Below are positions 22,657-30,260 of a DNA stretch of 36,686 bases, piece by piece. The notes beneath the pieces were generated by a model. It was not told the DNA's origin and made no database searches. It was given only the letters and a program-made list of their open reading frames with translations. How positions within the stretch are numbered: position 1 is the first letter of the stretch; the number at the start of each line of letters is the position of its first letter. The DNA lies in contig JAFRHR010000015.1 of NCBI GenBank assembly GCA_017433195.1, positions 1-36,686 of the forward strand, read 5' to 3'. A program made the position numbers and the translations under genes. The DNA is from a bacterium. GTDB taxonomy: Bacteria; Cyanobacteriota; Vampirovibrionia; Gastranaerophilales; Gastranaerophilaceae.

Positions 22657-23765
22657 GCAAATACTCTCTGAGTATAGCCGTTAAATCTCGGATCACCTTT
22701 TGCAGTTGCTGAATTAAACGCTCCTGAATAATATAATTGTGCATTATCATTGCTTACTCTTGTTTTTTCTGCCAATGCTTCTTCAGGATTTTGCATTGCA
22801 GCACTCAATTCTTCATCAGTACCGCCTGCAGCTTTGAATTTTTTCATCAATTCTTCAGATGATTTTGCAACTGTTTCTATTTTCTCATCCATTTTCTTTT
22901 TACCTGTCAAAGAAACATTTCCGTTTTCATCTGCAAATTGCATTAACCATAACTGATTTTTTATTAACTGCTGTTTCAGAGTTGTTTTATCGTTTAAATC
23001 TATATTTTTTAAATCCTGTTTATATTTTGCGTCCTGAGCTTTCGCTAATTCGGATTTACCGTAAATTTTTTCTCCGACTTTGTTCATAGCACGTTCACCT
23101 AAAACACCGCCTAAGAAACCTATGACATTACCAATTAAATTTCCGACAAATCTTCCTGCCGGACCACCGCATACAGAACCTATTGCGCGACCTATTGCCG
23201 GAGCTACTTTACTTGCTGCAAGGTGTCCGACAGCAGAACCTGCTACCCACCCTGCAAGAGAAGTACCTGCATTTGCAACACCTCTAAATGCTTGTTTTAT
23301 ACCTGACTTAGTACCTAATTCCTTAAATGTACGAAAGGCTTCCATACCTTCCATAGCCAAATATATGAGAAACATACTTTTACCGCCATATTCTTTGAAC
23401 GCTGCTTTAGGATTCGTTACGGCTTTTATATTAACGCCTTCTTTTATTAATTTATCTGTATCATTAACCTTTTTGGTTAATTCTGCAACTTTTTCCGCTT
23501 TACCCGCTTTGGTTGCTCTGTTCAGTTTTCTTGTTAATTTATTTAATTTAAGATTACTTCTTCCATATGCATAAGGAATAGCAAATGCAAGAGGAAATGC
23601 TAAATCAGAACCGGGAGAAAAGAATTTTTGCTCTTCTGGGATATCATTTGTAATTTTATACGCCTGATCTATAACATCAGTTTTTATTTCCGGTTGTTTT
23701 GACTCTTTTTTTCTGCCAAAACTAACACCTTGGTTCATTTGGGGCAAATTAACTGCACTAACCAT
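22653..23765 (-). CDS. Hypothetical glycine/alanine-rich protein with a glycine-zipper-like core
   Basis: 370 residues, family not recognised. The N-terminus is polar, with a short G-V-S-F-G-R-K-K stretch. Residues about 50-100 hold a hydrophobic patch and then a lysine-rich helix. Residues about 150-235 are Gly/Ala-rich with G-x3-G spacing (G-R-A-I-G-S-V-C-G-G-P-A-G-R-F-V-G, then N-L-I-G-N-V-I-G-F-L-G-G-V-L-G), which suggests a membrane-inserting or self-associating zipper. The C-terminal third is charged and helical. It has a strong ribosome site (AAGGAAGG) and a promoter-like TTGTAT-N16-TATAAA upstream. No Sec signal is obvious. A secreted or surface role is only speculation. Confidence 0.8.
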   Translation of the reverse strand: MVSAVNLPQMNQGVSFGRKKESKQPEIKTDVIDQAYKITNDIPEEQKFFSPGSDLAFPLAFAIPYAYGRSNLKLNKLTRKLNRATKAGKAEKVAELTKKVNDTDKLIKEGVNIKAVTNPKAAFKEYGGKSMFLIYLAMEGMEAFRTFKELGTKSGIKQAFRGVANAGTSLAGWVAGSAVGHLAASKVAPAIGRAIGSVCGGPAGRFVGNLIGNVIGFLGGVLGERAMNKVGEKIYGKSELAKAQDAKYKQDLKNIDLNDKTTLKQQLIKNQLWLMQFADENGNVSLTGKKKMDEKIETVAKSSEELMKKFKAAGGTDEELSAAMQNPEEALAEKTRVSNDNAQLYYSGAFNSATAKGDPRFNGYTQRVFA

Positions 23766-23792
23766 ACAAATATTCCTTCCTTACGTTACACA

Positions 23793-23820
23793 TTTATATA
23801 AAGTATTTTTTTTTATACAA
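23793..23820 (-). promoter_or_regulatory. Candidate promoter of the glycine-rich protein gene
   Basis: On the minus strand TTGTAT (23820-23815), a 16-nt A-rich spacer, then TATAAA (23798-23793), about 28 nt before the start codon and ahead of AAGGAAGG. Confidence 0.4.
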
Positions 23821-23926
23821 TTTGCTATTTTTAAAATCTTTGTAAAGTTTTGTAAAAAATAAACTAAAATTGCTAAAGTTTTTTTAGAAAAAACCGATAT
23901 ATAAAGTGTTAGTAAAGGAGTATAAA

Positions 23927-24058
23927 ATGAATAATTATCTTTGGCCTAGCGCTTTTAATTTTAATTTGGGATTAAAACTTTTCTTGGAATCATTTCAGAA
24001 TTTCTGTACAAGCCTTTTATATAAACTTGCAGAAATTGAAAAAAATCTTTCACTTTAG
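23927..24058 (+). CDS. Small protein of 43 residues, unknown function
   Basis: ATG 23927 is preceded by a full AAAGGAG at 23914-23920 (6-nt gap). The frame runs 43 codons to TAG at 24056-24058 and is followed by an intrinsic terminator. The product is aromatic and leucine-rich: it starts M-N-N-Y-L-W-P-S and continues L-G-L-K-L-F-L-E-S-F-Q-N-F as a likely amphipathic helix, with one cysteine and a charged tail. The ribosome site, length between signals and terminator make it a credible gene or a peptide-coding small RNA. It is convergent with nifS. Confidence 0.6.
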   Translation: MNNYLWPSAFNFNLGLKLFLESFQNFCTSLLYKLAEIEKNLSL

Positions 24059-24090
24059 TTTGTTTATTAAGAGTATATGATTAAAAATCA

Positions 24091-24121
24091 AAAGCAGTCT
24101 TATAAGACTGCTTTATTTTTT
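24091..24121. terminator. Bidirectional intrinsic terminator shared by the small gene and nifS
   Basis: Perfect 10-bp stem AAAGCAGTCT / AGACTGCTTT (24091-24100 and 24105-24114) with a TATA loop. On the plus strand ATTTTTT follows; on the minus strand GATTTTTAA follows. The nifS stop codon (24102-24100) lies within the hairpin itself. Confidence 0.85.
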
Positions 24122-25302
24122 GACAACTTCAACTGTTCTAATTCATCCTGATACGGAGAAATCTGTGTTATTTTTTCCATTATCGGAGGTAATTTTTCAA
24201 GAACATAATCAACTTCGTCTTCCGTGTTAAATCTGCTTAAACTGAATCTTATGCTTCCGTGCAACGCAGTAAACGGAACACCCATTGCTCTTAAAACATG
24301 GCTCGGCTCTAATGAACCGGACGTGCATGCACTTCCGGAACTTGCACAAATACCTTCATCTCCGAGGTGAAGAAGTATCAATTCTCCCTCAACATATTCA
24401 AAACCGATATTTGTCGTATTCGGAACTCTGTTATAAACAGATGTATTCAGTTTCGCATTATAAATTGAATTTAAAATTCCGTTTTCAAGTTTATCTCTTA
24501 ATCTTTTTACTTCGCTGTTTTCAAAATCGAGACTTTCCTGTGCTAACTGAGCCGCTTTTCCCATTCCGACAATATACGGAACATTTTCTGTACCGGCTCT
24601 TAAACCAAACTCCTGATGTCCGCCTTTTATAAGCGGCTTTATAATAGCATCGGATTTAATATACAAAGCACCTATTCCTTTTGGCGCATGGAATTTGTGT
24701 CCTGATATTCCCAATAAATCAATTTGGGTATTTTTTACATTCATCGGAATTTTACCCGCAGCCTGAACGGCATCAACATAAAACTTAGTATCGGGATTTT
24801 TTGATTTTATAATTTCACCTATTTTTTCAACAGGAAAAATCACACCCGTTTCATTGTTTGCCCACATAACAGAAACCAGAGCCGTATCTTTTCTTATTTT
24901 TGAAGATAATTCATCAATATCAAGTTCGCCTCTTGAATTAACCCCGATATAATCAACCTCGTAACCTCTTTTTTCTAAATACTTATAAGGATTTAAAACA
25001 CAGGCGTGTTCAACTTTTGTAGTTATAATATGTTTTGCATTCCTATTATGAGAAAGTACACCATAAATTGCAGTATTTGCACTTTCAGAACCGCAGGATG
25101 TAAAAATAACTTCTTTTTCATTTTTAGCACCGACAAAATCTCTTATTTTAACTCTTGCCTCTCTTATAGCATTTGAAGAATTTTTGCTAAAATCGTACAT
25201 ACTTGAAGGATTTGCATATTCTTCCTTAAAATAAGGCATCATCTCTTCAAGAACTCTTTCGTCCGTCTTTGTCGTTGCGTTATTATCAAAATATACTTTC
25301 AT
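24100..25302 (-). CDS. nifS: Cysteine desulfurase (NifS-like)
   Basis: PLP enzyme that removes sulfur from cysteine for Fe-S cluster assembly. 400 residues. Features: Y-F-D-N-N-A-T-T at the start, H99 in V-E-H-A, N-N-E-T-G, the PLP lysine K203 in S-G-H-K-F-H, and the active-site cysteine C326 in S-S-G-S-A-C-T-S-G. It lies 4 nt after nifU, with GAAGGA upstream of the ATG, so the two are co-translated. The stop codon is inside the terminator stem. The NifS name follows from its NifU partner; no nitrogenase genes are in view. Confidence 0.94.
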   Translation of the reverse strand: MKVYFDNNATTKTDERVLEEMMPYFKEEYANPSSMYDFSKNSSNAIREARVKIRDFVGAKNEKEVIFTSCGSESANTAIYGVLSHNRNAKHIITTKVEHACVLNPYKYLEKRGYEVDYIGVNSRGELDIDELSSKIRKDTALVSVMWANNETGVIFPVEKIGEIIKSKNPDTKFYVDAVQAAGKIPMNVKNTQIDLLGISGHKFHAPKGIGALYIKSDAIIKPLIKGGHQEFGLRAGTENVPYIVGMGKAAQLAQESLDFENSEVKRLRDKLENGILNSIYNAKLNTSVYNRVPNTTNIGFEYVEGELILLHLGDEGICASSGSACTSGSLEPSHVLRAMGVPFTALHGSIRFSLSRFNTEDEVDYVLEKLPPIMEKITQISPYQDELEQLKLSKNKAVL

Positions 25303-25306
25303 TTTT

Positions 25307-26116
25307 TTAGTCCTTCAATTCTATTACAATAATATCTTTTGAAACTTTATCTTTTAAAGTGGTTTCTACAAACGCTTTTAAAGTAACAGTGGATTTTTTA
25401 CACTCGGAACAACGACCGTGAAGTTTTACATAAACTTCATTATCCTGAATATCTATTAATTCTATATCACCACCGTCTTTTTGTAATTCGGGAGCAATTA
25501 TTTCTTCTATTACTTTATTAACTTTGAGTATTTTCTGAGCAGGAGTAAGCGTAGAAACTCCTGATTTTGAATATTTGTTAAGCAATTCCTGAATCAGACC
25601 TTTGCAACGTCCGCAGGCTCCGCCTGCTTTTGTATAATTTGTTACATCCTGAAGCGTTGTAAGGTTATTTTCGGTAATAGCCTCGATAATCATACGCTCC
25701 GTAACACCGAAACAAGTACAAATTACCTTTTCACTGACATTATCATTATTAGTATGTGTATAATTTTTCAGCGCATCTATAAGTGCTTCGTGTCCCATAA
25801 CAGAACAGTGCATTTTTTCGGGAGGTAAACCTCCTAATTCTTCAGCTATATCTTCATTAGTTATTTTTAATGCATCTTCAACTGTTTTCCCTATTATCAT
25901 TTCCGTCAGAATACTTGAACTTGCAACAGCCGAACCGCACCCAAAAGTCTGAAATTTTGCATCTACAATTACATCATTTTCTATTTTTAAATATATTTTT
26001 AATTCATCACCGCAGGATAAAGCCCCTGCCTGACCTATTGCATCAGCATCATCAATTTTTCCGACATTTCTCGGATTTCTGTAATGATCCATAACTTTTT
26101 CAGAATAATCCCACAT
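25307..26116 (-). CDS. nifU: Fe-S cluster scaffold NifU, three-domain
   Basis: Scaffold on which clusters are built from NifS-derived sulfur. Three modules are visible in 269 residues. The first is IscU-like, with cluster cysteines C35, C60 and C104 and D37. The second is a central Bfd-like [2Fe-2S] module with C133-T-C135 and C168-G-R-C171. The third is a C-terminal Nfu-like module with D-G-G-D-I-E and C236-S-E-C239. The full NifU form is classic for diazotrophs but also serves as the general system in some non-fixers such as Helicobacter. Starts at ATG 26116 with AGAAAGG upstream. The promoter region holds an inverted repeat. Confidence 0.95.
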   Translation of the reverse strand: MWDYSEKVMDHYRNPRNVGKIDDADAIGQAGALSCGDELKIYLKIENDVIVDAKFQTFGCGSAVASSSILTEMIIGKTVEDALKITNEDIAEELGGLPPEKMHCSVMGHEALIDALKNYTHTNNDNVSEKVICTCFGVTERMIIEAITENNLTTLQDVTNYTKAGGACGRCKGLIQELLNKYSKSGVSTLTPAQKILKVNKVIEEIIAPELQKDGGDIELIDIQDNEVYVKLHGRCSECKKSTVTLKAFVETTLKDKVSKDIIVIELKD

Positions 26117-26140
26117 ATAAGAACCTTTCTATCTAATAAA

Positions 26141-26193
26141 TACACCTTTGATTTTATAACAAACACAAAGTAATATCATTAATCAAAGGTGTA
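26141..26193. promoter_or_regulatory. 13-bp inverted repeat upstream of nifU
   Basis: Perfect arms TACACCTTTGATT (26141-26153) and AATCAAAGGTGTA (26181-26193) are 27 nt apart. On the minus strand a TATAAA -10-like box (26158-26153) touches the downstream arm, so the arm would cover the start of transcription. The arm centres are 40 bp apart, about four helical turns. It could be a paired operator for an Fe-S regulator or a long-loop hairpin after aspS; no T-run follows, which favours the operator. Confidence 0.5.
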
Positions 26194-26213
26194 AATTTTA
26201 TAAATTATTTTTG

Positions 26214-27992
26214 TTATTGAACGTGTGGCTTAACAGTACTTTTTAAATGCAATTCACGAAGCTGTTCTTCCGATGCTTCTGTCGGAGCATTTGTCATTAA
26301 GCACTTAGCACCTGAATTTTTCGGGAACGCAATTACGTCTCTTATTGAATCAGTTCTGCAAAGAAGTGCAATTAATCTGTCCAAACCTATTGCCAAACCT
26401 GCGTGTGGAGGAGTTCCGTACTGGAATGCATTTACCATAAATCCGAATTTTCTCTGAGCATCTTCATCGCTTATACCCAAAGCCTTGAATACTCTCTTTT
26501 GAATTTCAGCAGAATGGATTCTCACACTTCCGCCGCCTAATTCGGTGCCGTTATAAACGATATCGTAAGCAATTGAACGGCAATTTGCAGGATCACTTTC
26601 CATCTTATCAACATCTTCAGGATTAGGTGATGTGAACGGATGGTGCATTGACATATATCTGCCTTCTTCTTCCGAATACTCAAACATCGGGAAGTCAACA
26701 ACCCAAAGCAATGCGTGTTCGTCTTTGTTAATCATATTCAGTTTTTCACCGAAGTATAATCTGAACCTTCCCAAAACATCAAAAACAGTTTTCGGTTTAT
26801 CAGCAACAAAGAATACTACATCTCCGTCTTTTGCTCCTGCTCGTTCTTTTATTTCTCTTATTCTGTCTTCGTTTAAGAATTTTGTAAGAGGTGATTTTAT
26901 TTCACCATTTTCTGCAAAGGTAATCCAAGCCAAACCTTTTGCCCCAAAGCCTACTGCAAGATTTCTTATATCATCCATTTCTTTTCTTGAATATCCTGCA
27001 ATACCGGGAATCATTATTGATCTGACTGTTCCGCCTGCTGCGATTATATCTTTAAATGCCTGAAAATCAGAATTTAACATAATATCCGTAACGTCAAACA
27101 ATTCAAGTCCGAAACGAACATCAGGTTTATCAGAACCGTATCTGTCCATCGCTTCTCTCCAGGTTATCTGTTTGAACGGAGGATTAATTTCTATACCTGC
27201 AGCACTGAATACTGCCTTTAACATACCTTCAACAGTATTTATAACATCCTGTTGTTCTACAAAAGACATTTCCAAGTCAATTTGAGTAAATTCAGGCTGT
27301 CTGTCTGCTCTTAAATCTTCGTCTCTGAAACATTTTGCAACCTGATAATACTTTTCAATTCCGCCTACCATCAGTAATTGCTTAAATATCTGAGGTGACT
27401 GCGGTAATGCAAAGAATTTACCCGGCTGAACTCTTGACGGAACGAGGTAATCTCTTGCCCCTTCAGGAGTTGTGTTGATTAAAACAGGAGTTTCAACTTC
27501 CATAAAATCTTCACTGTTAAGATAATTTCTGGCTGCTGTAACAACTTTGTGCCTCATTTTTAAATTATTCAGCATTTCTCTGCGTCTTATATCAAGATAA
27601 CGATACTTTAATTTAATATCTTCTGAAACATTTGTATCATCAAGCACAAACGGCAACGTTTTTGCTTCTGAAAGAATTGTTACTTCTTCAGGATACATTT
27701 CAACTTCACCTGTATCCAACGTTTCATTATATGTTTCAGGAGGTCTTTTTGTTATTTTACCTTTAACTGTTATTACATATTCATTTTTTAATTTTGAAAA
27801 TACGTCGTGAATAGATTTATTTACCTGCGGATCCGCAACTAACTGAAAGTATCCGCTTCTGTCTCTAAGTTCTACAAAAATAATTCCGCCAAGGTCTCTT
27901 ACGCAATCAACCCAACCGGATAAAGTTACGTATTCATCAATGTTTGCGGCTCTTAATTCTCCGCAGTTGTTTGTTTTCATTTTAGTCTTCAA
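26214..27992 (-). CDS. aspS: Aspartyl-tRNA synthetase
   Basis: Class II synthetase, 592 residues, bacterial type with anticodon-binding OB fold (C-G-E-L, L-S-G-W-V-D-C-V-R-D-L-G-G-I-I-F) and an inserted GAD domain around 290-410. Class II motifs: F-R-D-E-D-L-R-A-D-R-Q-P-E-F-T-Q-I-D, G-G-G-S-V-R-I-H and G-L-A-I-G-L-D-R-L. TTG 27992 is 8 nt from AGGAG at 28001-28005. ATG 27980 gives the conserved M-K-T-N-N-C-G N-terminus but sits 20 nt from that site, so either may be used. Whether it is discriminating or also charges tRNA-Asn cannot be read here. Confidence 0.96.
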   Translation of the reverse strand: MKTKMKTNNCGELRAANIDEYVTLSGWVDCVRDLGGIIFVELRDRSGYFQLVADPQVNKSIHDVFSKLKNEYVITVKGKITKRPPETYNETLDTGEVEMYPEEVTILSEAKTLPFVLDDTNVSEDIKLKYRYLDIRRREMLNNLKMRHKVVTAARNYLNSEDFMEVETPVLINTTPEGARDYLVPSRVQPGKFFALPQSPQIFKQLLMVGGIEKYYQVAKCFRDEDLRADRQPEFTQIDLEMSFVEQQDVINTVEGMLKAVFSAAGIEINPPFKQITWREAMDRYGSDKPDVRFGLELFDVTDIMLNSDFQAFKDIIAAGGTVRSIMIPGIAGYSRKEMDDIRNLAVGFGAKGLAWITFAENGEIKSPLTKFLNEDRIREIKERAGAKDGDVVFFVADKPKTVFDVLGRFRLYFGEKLNMINKDEHALLWVVDFPMFEYSEEEGRYMSMHHPFTSPNPEDVDKMESDPANCRSIAYDIVYNGTELGGGSVRIHSAEIQKRVFKALGISDEDAQRKFGFMVNAFQYGTPPHAGLAIGLDRLIALLCRTDSIRDVIAFPKNSGAKCLMTNAPTEASEEQLRELHLKSTVKPHVQ

Positions 27993-28019
27993 CTTCTTAT
28001 CTCCTATTTCTTTTTTATA

Positions 28020-28048
28020 ATTGTATCAAAAACACTATTTTTTGTGAA
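28020..28048 (-). promoter_or_regulatory. aspS promoter
   Basis: On the minus strand TTCACA (28048-28043), a 17-nt spacer, then TACAAT (28025-28020), followed shortly by the AGGAG ribosome site. The -10 is the same hexamer as the promoter at 19780-19785. Confidence 0.55.
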
Positions 28049-28218
28049 GATAGTTATTTTGACTTTTGTTTTTACATCATTAAAAGATATACATAAGAAA
28101 GTCTAATTTTTATGGAGTAAATTTAAAAAATTTATTACATCAAAAAGATGATTTTTAAGAACTAACTATAAACATTATAAAAAAACATACGTAAAACAAT
28201 AAAAAAGGCAGGTATATT

Positions 28219-28560
28219 ATGTTTCAAGGATTTTATCCACAATACGATTTATCAATGAGAATCCAGCATACCAAGTTGGATTGCGGTGTTACGGGAATGC
28301 CTTCTGCCAGAATGGAAAGAATGGAAAAACCCGAAACGGAAGACTTCAAAACAGTATTTTCAGGACTGGTTGAAAACTTAAATGAACAAATGAACGAACC
28401 TGATGTTTTGTTAAAAGATTCGTTAGCCGGAAACCAAAACGTTGATATCCACGATGTTATGACTGCAATGGCTAAAGCAGAACTCGGAATTAACGTAGCA
28501 ACTCAGGTGACCGGTAAAGTCATACAAGCGTATGATAGAATTATGCAATTACAAGTATAA
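28219..28560 (+). CDS. fliE: Flagellar hook-basal body protein FliE
   Basis: Adapter joining the MS ring to the rod, exported by the flagellar type III system. 113 residues. The C-terminal half follows the FliE pattern: V-D-I-H-D-V-M-T-A-M-A-K-A-E-L-G-I-N and T-G-K-V-I-Q-A-Y-D-R-I-M-Q-L-Q-V at the very end. The N-terminal 45 residues are unusual for the family. It is the first gene of the flagellar run. In most genomes flgB and flgC precede fliE; here the divergent aspS does. The 226-bp gap upstream is AT-rich with no clear promoter I can name. Confidence 0.88.
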   Translation: MFQGFYPQYDLSMRIQHTKLDCGVTGMPSARMERMEKPETEDFKTVFSGLVENLNEQMNEPDVLLKDSLAGNQNVDIHDVMTAMAKAELGINVATQVTGKVIQAYDRIMQLQV

Positions 28561-28562
28561 AC

Positions 28563-28591
28563 TTAACTTATACTAAATTATATTATATAAT
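28563..28591 (+). promoter_or_regulatory. Possible internal promoter before fliF
   Basis: TTAACT (28563-28568), a 17-nt spacer and a perfect TATAAT (28586-28591) in the 50-nt fliE-fliF gap. The gap is almost pure A/T, so a chance match is possible. Confidence 0.35.
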
Positions 28592-28610
28592 ATAGTAGGA
28601 AGAGGCTAAA

Positions 28611-30239
28611 ATGGATTTCAAAGCATTATTACAAAACAAAATTATGTTAATTTCAATCGGGGCAGGTCTGTTACTTGTACTTATGCTCGGAGTTTCAATA
28701 TCCATGATAGCAAAAGGAAGTTCTGCACCGGGAACTGCAACTGAAAAACCTATTAGCCAAAGAATTGATTTACTGACAACAGATAATTTTGGTAAAGCAC
28801 TTGAAATTCAGGCACTTTTAGCGAGAGAACGTATTCAGGTTGAAAGACAGGATGACGGACAAAAACATACTATCTATATCAAACCTAATACCTGTACTCC
28901 TACCCAAAAAGATCAGGCATTTTTAGCCATCGTAAAAAGCGGTTTAATGGACCAGAATATAGGTCTTGAAATATTCGATAAAGGTGATTTTACTTCTACA
29001 AAAGAAGATAAAAGAATAAGACTTGCAAGAGCAATTAACGGAGAACTTGCAAGATTAATCAGAAAAATTCCTCCGATAGAAAACGCATCAGTATTTATCT
29101 CTATACCTGAACAAACAATGTTCTCATCCATGCAGAAACCTGTTACTGCAACAGTTCAGGTTACTATGCCGAGCGGGGAAAAACTTGATGCAATAAAAAT
29201 TAAAGCAATTAAAAACTTGTTATTAGGAAGTGTTACAGGCTTAGTTTCTGAAAACATTTCAATAACAGATACCAACGGAAACGTATACAACAGTATGATA
29301 AATGCCGAATCCGAAATGCTTGCAAGAATAGAAGAAAACGATAAGTACATGCAGAAAAAGGTTATGGCACAACTTGATAAACTTGTCGGAACCGGCAACT
29401 ATGTCGCAACTGTAAGTACTTTCTTAAAGCAGGCGCCTGTTGAAAGATTTACTTTGGAATATGATCCAAACAGAAAAGCATCTGTAACAGAACAATCTTT
29501 CACTGAAGGTTTGGGCGATCAGACAACAGATAACAACAAAAATACTAACGCTGTCAGCGTATATTTACCAAATGGTTTACCTGCAGGCGGTTCTGATTCT
29601 TCTCAGAACAGAAGTTATTCAAGATCTGCAAAAGAAACTCAATTCGGCGTAACAAAAATCCAGACAAACGAATACTTAAGCGCAGGTGTTCTTGAAGAAA
29701 TTTCAATTGCATTAACTCTTGAAAAAAGTGCTATGCCGCCTGATGTAACCATCGAAGAACTTAAAGAACTTGTTGCAAAAGCTGCAAGTCCGAAAGTTAA
29801 CCCTGAAAACGTATCTATTGCATTTACAGATTCTTTAAATCCGTACCTTGCATCTGACAGACCGGTTAACTTACCGACCCCTGATGAAACAGGTAATCCA
29901 TGGTGGATAGTAATAGCAATAGCAATCATAGGAAGTATAATTGTTTACAGAGTTGTTTCAAATAAACTTTTAACAGAAAGAATTGAAAGTGAAAAAGCAA
30001 TCAATGCATTAAAAGCTAAGAATATGGAACAGGATAAACAGTTAAGAGATGTAAGCTTAAAAGCTGCAGAATTAATTGAAAAGCAATCACAATTATCTCA
30101 GGGATTAATTGCTCAGCAGCAAAAAACATTTGCTACCGACAAATTTGATGATGCTGTTGATGACATAAAATCAGAATTTGACATAATTGATGAAGTTGAA
30201 TTAGCTGATAATATCAAAAGTTGGATAGAACAAGGATAA
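28611..30239 (+). CDS. fliF: Flagellar MS-ring protein FliF
   Basis: Forms the membrane ring at the base of the flagellum. 542 residues: TM1 at about 14-33; the YscJ/FliF ring-building domain at about 50-230 (L-T-T-D-N-F-G-K-A-L-E-I-Q-A-L-L near the start, A-R-A-I-N-G-E-L-A-R-L-I-R and A-S-V-F-I-S-I-P later). A linker and second ring motif follow, then TM2 at about 424-442. The C-terminus is an acidic tail ending N-I-K-S-W-I-E-Q-G, where the tryptophan helix normally binds FliG. The tail is preceded by a coiled coil. Ribosome site GGAAGAGG at 28598-28605. Confidence 0.93.
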   Translation: MDFKALLQNKIMLISIGAGLLLVLMLGVSISMIAKGSSAPGTATEKPISQRIDLLTTDNFGKALEIQALLARERIQVERQDDGQKHTIYIKPNTCTPTQKDQAFLAIVKSGLMDQNIGLEIFDKGDFTSTKEDKRIRLARAINGELARLIRKIPPIENASVFISIPEQTMFSSMQKPVTATVQVTMPSGEKLDAIKIKAIKNLLLGSVTGLVSENISITDTNGNVYNSMINAESEMLARIEENDKYMQKKVMAQLDKLVGTGNYVATVSTFLKQAPVERFTLEYDPNRKASVTEQSFTEGLGDQTTDNNKNTNAVSVYLPNGLPAGGSDSSQNRSYSRSAKETQFGVTKIQTNEYLSAGVLEEISIALTLEKSAMPPDVTIEELKELVAKAASPKVNPENVSIAFTDSLNPYLASDRPVNLPTPDETGNPWWIVIAIAIIGSIIVYRVVSNKLLTERIESEKAINALKAKNMEQDKQLRDVSLKAAELIEKQSQLSQGLIAQQQKTFATDKFDDAVDDIKSEFDIIDEVELADNIKSWIEQG

Positions 30240-30260
30240 AAATAAACAGGAAAAAGGAAA

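Noticed and set aside
23080-23574. 164-codon proline-rich frame on the plus strand
   Set aside because: It is antisense to the glycine/alanine-rich region of the minus-strand gene, so Gly/Ala codons read as Pro/Ala; no ribosome site is present.
26632-27063. 143-codon plus-strand frame inside aspS
   Set aside because: It is antisense to conserved aspS sequence, with serine/phenylalanine-rich shadow composition and no ribosome site.
27993-28218. Sigma28 or sigma54 promoter ahead of fliE
   Set aside because: I looked for TAAA-N15-GCCGATAA and GG-N10-GC patterns and saw no match; a TTGACT at 28059 lacks a -10 at the right distance.
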